A DNA stretch of 35,117 nt, from positions 1 through 35,117 of the IMG/VR virus record IMGVR_UViG_3300002460_000103, one strand, 5' to 3'. Position numbers and translations under genes: made by a program. Numbering within the stretch: the first letter of the stretch is position 1; each line of letters starts with the position of its first letter. The notes under the pieces are model-generated. The model had not been told where the DNA came from. It saw only the letters and a program-made list of their open reading frames with translations, and did no database searches. This stretch comes from a virus. This document shows, one piece after another, positions 14,295-20,647 of the stretch.

Positions 14295-14497
14295 CCCAGT
14301 CTCCCCAGCGACTCCCGTTCGCGCCGGGACGTGTTCGCCATATGTTGCTCGCAGCGGAGGTGCATCAGGTCGAGGTCGTGCCAGAATTTTTTGTCCATCG
14401 GCAACGGCTGGACGATGCGCCTGCGGGCATTCCGTTTCTGGATGCGTTCGCGGACGATGCGGGCGTATTGCTCGGCGCGGGTCATGTTGCTGGTCAC
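14291..14497 (-). CDS. Small basic protein
   Basis: 68 residues from GTG 14497, overlapping the upstream 30-residue frame's stop; ATG 14485 is the alternative. It is very basic and helical: TRAEQYARIVRERIQKRNAR then MDKKFWHDLDLMHLRCEQHM. A DNA- or RNA-binding role is possible from charge alone. No family recognised. Confidence 0.5.
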   Translation of the reverse strand: MTSNMTRAEQYARIVRERIQKRNARRRIVQPLPMDKKFWHDLDLMHLRCEQHMANTSRRERESLGRLG

Positions 14498-14586
14498 AGC
14501 AGCGCCCCCTGCTTCGGTTCCGGCGCTCCTTGGGGGCTGTGACGGTTGCCAGTGGTCAAGGATTGCTTGACAAGTGGTTGGGTCAC
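14494..14586 (-). CDS. Possible 30-residue peptide
   Basis: GTG 14586 overlaps the upstream stop (GTGA), and its own TGA overlaps the next GTG start. The peptide MTQPLVKQSLTTGNRHSPQG... is polar and disordered. The only support is the pair of GTGA junctions that bridge two better-supported genes; otherwise the interval would be a 90-base gap. Confidence 0.3.
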   Translation of the reverse strand: MTQPLVKQSLTTGNRHSPQGAPEPKQGALL

Positions 14587-15083
14587 GGAGTCGCTCCGCC
14601 CGCTGACAGCGCCGCACGCACCCGCCGCTTGGCCTTTACCAATACTGACGCCCGCTCACTGAGCTTGATGTAGTCACGGACCTCGAAGGCCATCAATTCT
14701 TTGACGGCGGTGACTAGTTCAATGTTGCGATCGTCCGGCAGGATTATGAACAGATTGGCGTCTTTAAGCCGGCGAATGACAAAATCAGCCTGCCGTCGCC
14801 ATTCTTCGCGGACACTCTCTTGCGCCTGTTCCCATATGGGCAGGATGTCACCATGACTGTTGGCGCGCATCGCCATGGCCAACGCTTTTTGGGCATAAGC
14901 GGACATGATGTATTGGTCGGCACGGCAGCCAGCCCACACGGCGATAACGCGCTCAGCGTCTTTCAGCCATGGCACCTTGCGCTCGGGACTCAGATGCACC
15001 CATGCCGGCCGCTCGGCGTTGCCGCGTTCTTCGTCAACGTCATAGATGGCCTGCGCGATGCGCTCCCAAAGACAATCGGTCAT
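14583..15083 (-). CDS. Hypothetical helical phage protein
   Basis: 166 residues from ATG 15083, which overlaps the upstream stop. It opens MTDCLWERIAQAIYDVDEER with PAWVHLSPERKVPWLKDAER next, a layout seen in small phage proteins that resemble the 'WERIAxAIxD' opening. A long helical part (SVREEWRRQADFVIRRLKDA and VKELMAFEVRDYIKLSERA) and a basic C-terminus KAKRRVRAAL follow. Function unknown. Confidence 0.6.
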   Translation of the reverse strand: MTDCLWERIAQAIYDVDEERGNAERPAWVHLSPERKVPWLKDAERVIAVWAGCRADQYIMSAYAQKALAMAMRANSHGDILPIWEQAQESVREEWRRQADFVIRRLKDANLFIILPDDRNIELVTAVKELMAFEVRDYIKLSERASVLVKAKRRVRAALSAGGATP

Positions 15084-15217
15084 GCGACCAGTCCTTTCGC
15101 TCGCAGCCAATCATTCAGGAAGGGGCGCTTCGCCTCCCACGTCTTGCTGACACTGCAATAATCGGCGAAGCCATCGGCACGGCTCCGACCATCGAGGAAG
15201 GTGACGGGTTCGGTCAT
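15080..15217 (-). CDS. Short 45-residue protein
   Basis: ATG 15217 and the stop at 15080 both overlap neighbours by 4 bases, fixing this short frame. The sequence MTEPVTFLDGRSRADGFADY with KTWEAKRPFLNDWLRAKGLV is amphipathic and contains two tryptophans. No family recognised, but spacing argues strongly that it is translated. Confidence 0.55.
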   Translation of the reverse strand: MTEPVTFLDGRSRADGFADYCSVSKTWEAKRPFLNDWLRAKGLVA

Positions 15218-15723
15218 ACCGCCCTCGCAAGGTTTTCGAGTCTTCTGACATTGGCCTCGGACGGCCGGTAGTCGGTGCCCCGCGCTGCGTGATGTGCGCA
15301 GTACGGCGAGCCGGTCCATGTCGCGTGGCCGCAGAACCGATATGGTGAAGATGTGCCGCGAGGCCATTTACATGTCGCATCCGTCAGATCGAGAAGCGAC
15401 AGGTCGAGACTTGTCGGTTCCGGTAAATCGCGGCGCGGTCCCGATGTTGGTTTGCTCGGCGCGGCCCTGTCGGGTGTGAATACCGCCGCCGGGTAGTGGA
15501 CATACGCCACGCGCACCCGGGGCTTCGGCGGTGCCTGTGACGGCCGCCCCGGTGCCGGACCATCGGGACGACGCGGAGCCAGCTTGAGACGATACGCCTT
15601 GCCGATGATGGCGTTGCGGGTAGTGCCTCCTAGAGACTCGGCGATATCGCTTGACGGCAACCCAAGCGCCCATAATTTGACGAGCTGCGTAACCCGCGCG
15701 TCGGTCCACTCGGTTGTGGTCAT
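15214..15723 (-). CDS. gcrA: GcrA-family cell-cycle regulator
   Basis: 169 residues from ATG 15723 (overlapping stop upstream). The N-terminus WTDARVTQLVKLWALGLPSS...TRNAIIGKAYRLKL is the GcrA helix-turn-helix. The C-terminus has CKWPRGTSSPYRFCGH and SPYCAHHAARGTDY, the Cys/His-containing sigma-interacting domain. In alphaproteobacteria GcrA binds RNA polymerase sigma70 and activates promoters carrying GANTC sites methylated by CcrM. A phage copy could redirect host transcription or time phage genes to the cell cycle. The middle 60 residues are Pro/Arg linker, longer than the usual compact form. The family call is confident; the target genes are unknown. Confidence 0.85.
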   Translation of the reverse strand: MTTTEWTDARVTQLVKLWALGLPSSDIAESLGGTTRNAIIGKAYRLKLAPRRPDGPAPGRPSQAPPKPRVRVAYVHYPAAVFTPDRAAPSKPTSGPRRDLPEPTSLDLSLLDLTDATCKWPRGTSSPYRFCGHATWTGSPYCAHHAARGTDYRPSEANVRRLENLARAV

Positions 15724-16043
15724 GCGAGCCTCCACACGGTAACGGAAACCCCACTCGGTGCCGGGCGCTTGAACTTGGCGTCAGCGATCTCGCCCTTCTC
15801 TGTGAGTTGCGCCCGGCGCGGGCGGAGCAAGCTGCGGATGCCCTCTGCTTCGGCCTTCGCCTGAAGCTCGAAGTCCGTCATCGGCCCATGCACGCGAAGC
15901 AGGGACAGAACTACGTCCTCAAGGGACTCGACGTGCGGCTTGATGCGCTGCGCGCCAGCGGCTGACGTTGTGGAATGTTTCTGGAAACCGGGAGCAGATG
16001 GATAACCATCTAGTTCGGATGAATTTGACCAAAGTCTGCTCAT
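15720..16043 (-). CDS. Small winged-helix-like regulator
   Basis: 107 residues starting MSRLWSNSSELDGYPSAPGF. Residues 42-100 (LEDVVLSLLRVHGPMTDFEL...LLRPRRAQLTEKGEIADAKF) look like a short winged helix: helix-turn-helix with a conserved RPRRAQL recognition helix and a C-terminal VTVWRL wing strand. Proteins of this layout are common in phages beside GcrA-like genes. DNA binding is inferred. Both ends overlap neighbours by ATGA. Confidence 0.6.
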   Translation of the reverse strand: MSRLWSNSSELDGYPSAPGFQKHSTTSAAGAQRIKPHVESLEDVVLSLLRVHGPMTDFELQAKAEAEGIRSLLRPRRAQLTEKGEIADAKFKRPAPSGVSVTVWRLA

Positions 16044-16765
16044 GCAAGCCTCGCGAATTCACCAAAGGCTTTATGGGCAGCCTGTGCGTAGGCGTTTTTG
16101 GCTTCATCAATACTGTTAAACCGACCGAGCGGTACTTGACGTCTGTTGATGACTATAGTTGCTTTCCAGCGCTTGCGTTCTCGGTCCCAATACACTCCCT
16201 TGACTCCACATTTATTATCTTTGCGGAGTTTAGTATTCGCCGCGTTTTGGGTATGTGTGGCCTCACGCAAGTTGTCCCATCGGTTGTCAGCAGGATTGCC
16301 GTTCTTATGGTCAACCTCACAGGCGGGCCACACACCGAGAACGTAAAACCACGCCAAGCGAGATGCGCGATGTTTTTTCCCATCAATTGAAATGTCGAAA
16401 CGACCATCAGGCGTGAGCCAACCAGCCGTGCTCCCCGCCTTGACGTAATTGTGGTTTACCCGCCAAGTAAACTCTCCAGTCTCAAGGTCATACGCCAACA
16501 GATCAAATAGCCGCTTGTATGTTAGTTCTTTCTGCCGCGCCCTCGCAGCGCTGCGCTGACCACGAGTTTTTGTGTGTTCTTGATAGCCGGGCCGCAAACG
16601 GCGCTGGAGATAATGACGTGGCAGACCAAGCTGACGAGAAAGCGTAACCCATCTGACGGTCGCTAAATCCTGACCGGCGATTAGTTCTATCGCGCGCTCC
16701 ATCAACTCGGCACGCTCAGCATCTAGCTTTCGTACAGTAGTATTTGAACGGATGACCGGCGTCAT
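16040..16765 (-). CDS. HNH endonuclease with AP2 DNA-binding domain
   Basis: 241 residues. Residues ~80-190 form the HNH_3-type core: LFDLLAYDLETGEFTWRVNH, RASRLAWFYVLGVWPACEVD with HKNGNPADNRWDNLREATHT, giving the H-N-H triad. Residues ~195-241 form an AP2 domain (KGVYWDRERKRWKATIVING-type, FNSIDEAKNAYAQAAHKAFG). The first ~75 residues, rich in Arg, contain a helix-turn-helix-like VRWVTLSRQLGLPRHYLQRR, unusual for this family, and may be a captured phage protein. It is a typical free-standing mobile endonuclease of phages. The coding segment appears less GC-rich than its neighbours, consistent with recent arrival. It is coupled at both ends. Confidence 0.85.
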   Translation of the reverse strand: MTPVIRSNTTVRKLDAERAELMERAIELIAGQDLATVRWVTLSRQLGLPRHYLQRRLRPGYQEHTKTRGQRSAARARQKELTYKRLFDLLAYDLETGEFTWRVNHNYVKAGSTAGWLTPDGRFDISIDGKKHRASRLAWFYVLGVWPACEVDHKNGNPADNRWDNLREATHTQNAANTKLRKDNKCGVKGVYWDRERKRWKATIVINRRQVPLGRFNSIDEAKNAYAQAAHKAFGEFARLA

Positions 16766-17172
16766 GCAGCCTTCCTCGCGTCGGTTTCCGCCCTCAGTGC
16801 ATCGACGAGATCGGAGAATTCCTGCAAGGTGCGCTCAGCGCGTAGAGCGGCAGCGGCCATCTCGCGACATCTGCGCTCTGCCTTGCGTCTCTTGCGGAGC
16901 GCCGCGAAGTATGCGGCTACGGTTGCCTTGTCGGCCCTGTCGGCCTGCTCCAATTCGAGCTGCAAATTCCTGACTGAGACGTTCAGCAGAAACAGGATGG
17001 CGAATGGCAACGAGGCAACCGCACAGACGATGGCGGCAATACGGCGACCATCGCTAACCGCCCAGAGGGACAGCCCGGCAAGCAGAAAGAACGCGCCGGC
17101 ACCGCCCCATAGACAGGCACGGGCGTTGTCGAGAGTCAGAGGATCGAAGATGGCGGTGGGGCGGGAGGTCAT
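16762..17172 (-). CDS. Two-transmembrane protein with coiled-coil tail
   Basis: 136 residues starting MTSRPTAIFDPLTLDNARAC. Two transmembrane segments at about 21-38 (LWGGAGAFFLLAGLSLWAV) and 44-64 (IAAIVCAVASLPFAILFLLN) form a hairpin. A cytoplasmic Arg/Ala coiled coil (RKRRKAERRCREMAAAALRA) follows. The hairpin-plus-coil plan resembles small phage membrane proteins such as superinfection-exclusion factors, but nothing diagnostic is present. It sits between two coupled genes of the leftward operon. Confidence 0.6.
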   Translation of the reverse strand: MTSRPTAIFDPLTLDNARACLWGGAGAFFLLAGLSLWAVSDGRRIAAIVCAVASLPFAILFLLNVSVRNLQLELEQADRADKATVAAYFAALRKRRKAERRCREMAAAALRAERTLQEFSDLVDALRAETDARKAA

Positions 17173-17483
17173 GCCGGCTCGCGCTCTTTTGTCGGAATGG
17201 GCGCAAGCAGTTTGCGGAAGATGGCTAGGCGGGTGTCAGTGAGGGGACGGAAACGGGCTGTGTGATAGCCAGACTCCCTTCCATCCACTTGCACTCGCCG
17301 CAGGATTTCATCTAAGCGCAGACATGTGTGGTTCGCAGGATCAATGAATACCGACCGAATGCGATAGACCCGGCCGCGTGACAATCCGTCCAATCCATGA
17401 CCATTAGGACCGCCGAAATAGGTCCACCCAACATGCACAACGTCATCCACGCACTCGACCAGCGTTCCCGGTTCCCAACTCAT
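17169..17483 (-). CDS. Conserved small phage protein, beta-rich
   Basis: 104 residues starting MSWEPGTLVECVDDVVHVGW. The pattern 'G(T/D)xVxCVDD...L(S/T)xGxVYxIRSV' with a barrel-like beta fold and a C-terminal YHTARFRPLTDTR is frequent in small phage proteins. No catalytic residue is evident, and a nucleic-acid or protein adaptor role is only guessed. The start overlaps the upstream 35-residue gene. Confidence 0.6.
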   Translation of the reverse strand: MSWEPGTLVECVDDVVHVGWTYFGGPNGHGLDGLSRGRVYRIRSVFIDPANHTCLRLDEILRRVQVDGRESGYHTARFRPLTDTRLAIFRKLLAPIPTKEREPA

Positions 17484-17587
17484 CCGACCACCTCGACAAC
17501 GGACAGCCGGGACGGCGCAGGGGTGCTGTCTCCGCCCGACTGCCCGCCGTGTTCGACGCGGGGAATTACAGGCGCGTCGGAGTTCAT
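17480..17587 (-). CDS. Short 35-residue protein
   Basis: ATG 17587 overlaps the upstream stop and its TGA overlaps the next ATG, so it fills the gap exactly. Its sequence MNSDAPVIPRVEHGGQSGGD... is disordered and ends RLSVVEVVG. The perfect double coupling is the evidence for translation; nothing else is recognisable. Confidence 0.4.
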   Translation of the reverse strand: MNSDAPVIPRVEHGGQSGGDSTPAPSRLSVVEVVG

Positions 17588-17931
17588 TTGTCCTCCCGGC
17601 CGGTTTCGTAGGGAGGTTTCGGCCAATGCTTTTCGAGAAAAGTTTCGCCCTCAGCGCCGAGGATCAGCGTCGGCCGACCGAAGCGGTCTGGCTTACCTTT
17701 CGACAGAAGCCCTCTCGCTGCTGCGGCGTCGCCCTCGTCCTTCGTCAGCACGTTCCCGCAACACAGAATCCATCGGCCGTCGCAAAGGCTGATCTCCCGT
17801 TCGAGATTCGGCTTGAAGCCCCATGCATGCCAACCAGTCGAAAGGAAAAAGAGCATGTTGCTGAGCACGGCCTCAGCTTCCGGCGGCAGCGGCTCAATTC
17901 GCGTGAACGCCAGACGCGGCCCGATGCTCAT
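17584..17931 (-). CDS. Hypothetical protein
   Basis: 115 residues starting MSIGPRLAFTRIEPLPPEAE. It has a WHAWGFKPNLEREISLCDGR middle with two cysteines (WILCCGN), an ALTKDEGDAAAA-like helix, and an ending KPPYETGREDK. Coupled by ATGA to both neighbours. I do not recognise a domain. Confidence 0.55.
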   Translation of the reverse strand: MSIGPRLAFTRIEPLPPEAEAVLSNMLFFLSTGWHAWGFKPNLEREISLCDGRWILCCGNVLTKDEGDAAAARGLLSKGKPDRFGRPTLILGAEGETFLEKHWPKPPYETGREDK

Positions 17932-18152
17932 AGCCCTGGCCCCGCGATAATCGTCTCAGCGAAAGGGCGGCGGAGCCGCGCTTGCCGCTCTCGTTTCATC
18001 TGGCGCGAGGCCGCGCCGATGCCGGCGAGCCAGCAATCCAACTCGAGGAGGACAGCATAGGTGCGATGCCAGCCGCGACGCTGCGCAGCGAGAGCCAGTT
18101 TCAGCACGGGATTTGCCTCCCCGCATTTTCCCCACTTGCCCTTCAACGCCAC
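17928..18152 (-). CDS. Small basic protein
   Basis: 74 residues from GTG 18152 (VALKGKWGKCGEANPVLKLA). It is strongly basic and helical with SRQMKRERQARLRRPFAETI near the end. It is the first gene of a coupled run, 53 bases after the MazG-like gene. No family recognised; the start is uncertain because only GTG is available nearby. Confidence 0.5.
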   Translation of the reverse strand: MALKGKWGKCGEANPVLKLALAAQRRGWHRTYAVLLELDCWLAGIGAASRQMKRERQARLRRPFAETIIAGPGL

Positions 18153-18205
18153 ATCTCAGAGGCAGGTGGGATAAGTCACGGCGTCTCGCGCCGCGTCGTA
18201 CTCAG

Positions 18206-18565
18206 TTACGTTGATCGGTTGAAAAGCGTGTTCTCGTAGCCGATCTTCGCCGAGGTCTTGTTGAACTTGGCGATGACCGCATCCTCAAGATTGATGCCGG
18301 CCGCTTGCGCGAGAAGGTCGAGGTAAACGTAGGTGTCGGCGATCTCGTCGATGAGCGCGGCGCGAAGCTCCGGCACAGTCTCGGAGTTGCCCGTAATGCC
18401 GTCGCGAACGCGGTTCAGTTTCTTCGCAATGTTCGCCGCTTCGCCAAGCTCGCCCATCGTCGCGACAAACCAATCCGAGAGCGACCACGACGCCAGCTTG
18501 TGATTGAAGCCCTTCTCGGCTTCGCACCGACGAAGATTGAAGATGCTGAAATCTCGGATATTCAT
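18206..18565 (-). CDS. MazG-like nucleotide pyrophosphohydrolase
   Basis: 119 residues from ATG 18565 (overlaps upstream stop). The helical core holds MGELGEAANIAKKLNR near residues 37-52 and DEIADTYVYLDLLAQAAGIN near 78-97. Together these supply the ExxE...ExxD metal-binding set of the MazG/all-alpha NTP-PPase superfamily. A C-terminal KFNKTSAKIGY tail is also typical. Enzymes of this superfamily hydrolyse NTPs or dNTPs to monophosphates; phage versions are proposed to adjust nucleotide pools or alarmone levels. The length is normal for the single-domain phage form. The substrate cannot be told from sequence. Confidence 0.8.
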   Translation of the reverse strand: MNIRDFSIFNLRRCEAEKGFNHKLASWSLSDWFVATMGELGEAANIAKKLNRVRDGITGNSETVPELRAALIDEIADTYVYLDLLAQAAGINLEDAVIAKFNKTSAKIGYENTLFNRST

Positions 18566-18963
18566 TCGAGTTCCTCCGCCTGTTCGTCGAGAGCGGCCTG
18601 GCGACGCCGAAGATCGGCACGCTGTCCTGCCTTCTCAAATTCCCGATGCCATTGGCGCTTGGCGCGCGGCGTCATGTCGGCGATCAGCGCGTTCAGGAAT
18701 TCGACACCCTTGTCGGATTGGAGGAGTGCAACGACTGCGTCTCCACTCATCGAACGATCGCCGGCCAGCCAGCGCTCGGCCGTTCTCACCGACATACCGG
18801 TGCGAACGGCAAGCTCCGCGGCGACCTTGTTTGCCCATAGCTTCCGCGCCGTTCTGACGAGTCCTGAAACGAGCGACCGACCATTTGTCGGATTTGGATA
18901 CGACAGTTGGTCGGTGTCGAAATTTGCGTTCTGCCGAGCGACCGCGCTTGCTCCGGGGGTCAT
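18562..18963 (-). CDS. HTH DNA-binding protein of the early leftward operon
   Basis: 133 residues from ATG 18963, with GGGGTGGGGAC upstream. Residues ~45-80 contain LWANKVAAELAVRTGMSVRT followed by AERWLAGDRSMSGDAVVALL, a helix-turn-helix like those in phage regulators or replication initiators. A basic helical C-terminus (RAKRQWHREFEKAGQRADLR) follows. It is the first gene after a leader containing a terminator-like hairpin, so its expression may depend on read-through. Function beyond DNA binding is unknown. Confidence 0.6.
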   Translation of the reverse strand: MTPGASAVARQNANFDTDQLSYPNPTNGRSLVSGLVRTARKLWANKVAAELAVRTGMSVRTAERWLAGDRSMSGDAVVALLQSDKGVEFLNALIADMTPRAKRQWHREFEKAGQRADLRRRQAALDEQAEELE

Positions 18964-18987
18964 GTCCCCACCCCAAACCCAAACGCG

Positions 18988-19023
18988 AAAAGAGGCCGCG
19001 GCGCCAACAGGCAACCGCGGCCT
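18988..19023 (-). terminator. Intrinsic-terminator-like hairpin in operon leader
   Basis: On the minus strand, AGGCCGCGG and CCGCGGCCT arms (19023-19015 and 19001-18993, perfect 9 bp) enclose a 13-base loop with a further TGCC/GGCG pairing. CTTTTC (18992-18987) follows. The shape fits a Rho-independent terminator. It ends about 25 bases before the ATG of the HTH gene at 18963, so it would block the whole leftward operon unless antiterminated. Confidence 0.6.
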
Positions 19024-19336
19024 AAGTCTAGGGAGGCGTCAAACAGAAGTGACAGGAGCCACTTCATACTCAAGGCAACTCTCCGCGTGCCGTTCACGGC
19101 CACGCGAAGCTCTGAATAAATACCGGAAACCCTGCCGCATCTCGGCCTCGAGTTTCCGGCCAGTGGCTCCGCCAACCCCTTCGCAGGAACGGGCAGAGCA
19201 ACGGGAAATGGGGATTGGCTCGCCGGGCCGTTTTGAGAAAGGGCAGTCTTAGTGATGGACGCCGTTCCCGGCGCGTCCCTGCCCTCGCGCCAATTCATCA
19301 TGTGGACGCCGGGGAATGGGGATGATGTGGGCAAGG
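19024..19336 (-). other. Noncoding leader with additional hairpins
   Basis: About 310 bases separate the antirepressor-like gene from the terminator-like hairpin. A second perfect 8-bp inverted repeat, CCGGAAAC/GTTTCCGG (19123-19130 and 19152-19159), is followed on the minus strand by TATTTATTC. A third imperfect GGACGC/GCGTCC hairpin lies near 19257-19278. A frame beginning at ATG 19340 (overlapping the upstream stop) runs through the region, but it traverses the hairpins and has no protein-like conservation, so I favour an untranslated leader. Confidence 0.4.
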
Positions 19337-19564
19337 TCATTGCGCGGTCCCGTCGATGACAGGGCCTGTGCGCCAGCGCATATATTCAGCGGCGGCTTCT
19401 TCGGTAAGTCGGCTCTCGCCGCTGCCAAGCGCGTCGAGGAAACGGTGAAACCCTTCCGCCTCGATGATGCGCGAACCGTCGTCCAGTACATGACAGACAA
19501 GTTCAACGCCGCAAATCGTCAGCGTGCTCGTGGCTATCGAATGCGGGATGTGCTTTTCGCTCAT
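19337..19564 (-). CDS. Antirepressor-like N-terminal fragment (P63C-type)
   Basis: 75 residues starting MSEKHIPHSIATSTLTICGV. Residues 15-45 (LTICGVELVCHVLDDGSRII then EAEGFHRFLDAL) resemble the start of P63C-type phage antirepressor proteins (CxVLxDGTRVLSQxGFxRALG). The remaining ~200 residues of that family are absent, so it is a short form or remnant. It is coupled by ATGA to the Cro-like gene. It could modulate the repressor; the assignment is tentative. Confidence 0.5.
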   Translation of the reverse strand: MSEKHIPHSIATSTLTICGVELVCHVLDDGSRIIEAEGFHRFLDALGSGESRLTEEAAAEYMRWRTGPVIDGTAQ

Positions 19565-19833
19565 GCCGTCCCTTCCGCCGGTACGGCTTCGGGTGAAGCT
19601 GGGGAGGGCGTGGGGGTGGCTGGGGTTGCCATGTTGGCGAACACCGCCGGATCAACAGTCGCGTCGGTCTCGGCAAGTTTGTCGGTGATGACCAAAAACA
19701 TTTCAGGTGGGATGCCGCGTGTCCGCCAGTTCGTGATGACCTGGAGGCTTTTGCCGAGCTTGCGGGCAGCTTCGGTCGTGCCGCCGAGGGCGTCGATGAC
19801 TGCGCTGGCCGTGGCAAGCGGTTCGGTTTGCAT
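19561..19833 (-). CDS. Cro/YdaS-like regulator
   Basis: 90 residues starting MQTEPLATASAVIDALGGTT. The HTH spans residues 11-45 (IDALGGTTEAARKLGKSLQV and TNWRTRGIPPEMFLVI), the YdaS/Cro-like layout with the 'WRxRGIPxE' recognition end. The C-terminal 30 residues are Pro/Ala-rich tail. It lies divergent from the XRE repressor across a 91-base operator-promoter region, as Cro lies opposite CI. It should repress its own or the repressor's promoter and commit to lytic growth. The ATG is only 9 bases from the predicted -10 box. Confidence 0.75.
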   Translation of the reverse strand: MQTEPLATASAVIDALGGTTEAARKLGKSLQVITNWRTRGIPPEMFLVITDKLAETDATVDPAVFANMATPATPTPSPASPEAVPAEGTA

Positions 19834-19841
19834 GACGCGAT

Positions 19842-19891
19842 AAGATACACGCGACGTTTACGATTGCAAGCAATTTTCGTGTTTATGGAAT
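19842..19891. promoter_or_regulatory. Divergent switch promoters sharing a palindromic -35
   Basis: TTGCAA (19864-19869) is its own reverse complement and is centred in ATTGC-AA-GCAAT (19863-19874). Leftward, it is followed after 16 bases by TATCTT (19847-19842), a good -35/-10 pair for the Cro-like gene. Rightward, weaker TATGGA/TGGAAT boxes (19884-19891) precede the repressor. ACACG and CGTGT also flank the region. The palindrome is a plausible operator. Confidence 0.55.
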
Positions 19892-19924
19892 GTGACCGTC
19901 AGTTTGGGCAAGAATCGTCGGGAG

Positions 19925-20230
19925 ATGAAGCAGCCAAATGACCCGGAAAGTGTTGAAGCAATTGCCGAAAGGCTGATCCGCCTGCGGACGGCTCTCGGCT
20001 ATGCTGACAGCCAGGCGGCCTTCGCGGCCCTTGTGGAAATTAGTCCACAGGCATGGAATAATTACGAAACATGCGACCGTCGCATCGACATCGATCAGGC
20101 CCGCAAGGTCTGCCGCAAGACCGGCGTAACTCGCGACTGGATATATGATGGGAACGTGGCCGGGCTTCCTCTTAGCCTCGCACAGAGGCTAGGCGAGCCG
20201 TACAAGGGTACTCCCCGCAAGAGAGCCTAA
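19925..20230 (+). CDS. XRE-family phage repressor
   Basis: 101 residues from ATG 19925; GTG 19892 is an in-frame alternative adding 11 residues. The HTH covers about residues 10-60: ERLIRLRTALGYADSQAAFA and ISPQAWNNYETCDRRIDIDQ. The following RKVCRKTGVTRDWIYDGNVA with GLPLSLAQRL is typical of alphaproteobacterial prophage XRE repressors. There is no LexA-like peptidase domain, so induction would not be by RecA-stimulated self-cleavage. It faces the Cro-like gene. It probably keeps the early genes silent in lysogeny. Confidence 0.75.
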   Translation: MKQPNDPESVEAIAERLIRLRTALGYADSQAAFAALVEISPQAWNNYETCDRRIDIDQARKVCRKTGVTRDWIYDGNVAGLPLSLAQRLGEPYKGTPRKRA

Positions 20231-20233
20231 ACC

Positions 20234-20452
20234 CTACCCCTTGACGAGTATCGGCTTTTGAGGGCGCTCTAGCAGCTCGGCAAAGCCATCCCAGCACAAC
20301 AAGAGCTGACGCGCCCTGTCCAACACGGCCAGAGCCGCCTCCATGTCATCAGGAAGCTGTGCCACCATTTGGATTGCCTGACGGTGCGTCCACTGGTCGG
20401 TTTTCCGCCCTGTCTTAGGCTCGCTTGAGCCGGTACTACCACCCTGCAACAT
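20234..20452 (-). CDS. Small protein convergent with the repressor
   Basis: 72 residues on the minus strand, ending 3 bases from the repressor stop. ATG 20452 is preceded by GCGGAGTTCGACG, a well-spaced Shine-Dalgarno. The C-terminal half (QMVAQLPDDMEAALAVLDRA, RQLLLCWDGFAELLERPQKP) is helical. Transcription of this gene would run antisense into the repressor. Its position suggests a regulatory accessory, but I do not recognise it. Confidence 0.5.
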   Translation of the reverse strand: MLQGGSTGSSEPKTGRKTDQWTHRQAIQMVAQLPDDMEAALAVLDRARQLLLCWDGFAELLERPQKPILVKG

Positions 20453-20541
20453 CGTCGAACTCCGCTGGTTGCCTCTCTGACATCACCCCCACCGTCAGGT
20501 GTCCGCCCGCGATGGTCGAGTGTCAACAACCCCAGCGCGAC

Positions 20542-20571
20542 TTGTTGCACCGCAACAACGAATTATCCACG
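20542..20571. promoter_or_regulatory. Operator-like inverted repeat and DnaA-box-like site
   Basis: TTGTTGC-ACC-GCAACAA (20542-20558) is a perfect 7-bp inverted repeat. Its inner TTGC/GCAA resembles the switch palindrome at 19863-19874, though with a different spacer. TTATCCACG (20563-20571) differs by one base from the DnaA box TTATCCACA. A TTGACA lies at 20589-20594 and a GANTC site at 20614-20618. All lie upstream of the first rightward early gene. Confidence 0.45.
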
Positions 20572-20647
20572 CCCTGTGTATTTAGGCGTTGACAATAAAC
20601 GCGCCGTGTACGAGAGTCGTCATCGGATCAAACCGGAGGCGACGGAA

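Noticed and set aside
18960-19340. 126-codon minus-strand frame starting at an overlapping ATGA
   Set aside because: It passes through three hairpins including a terminator-like one, lacks family resemblance and overlaps the start of the HTH gene; retained only as a leader note.
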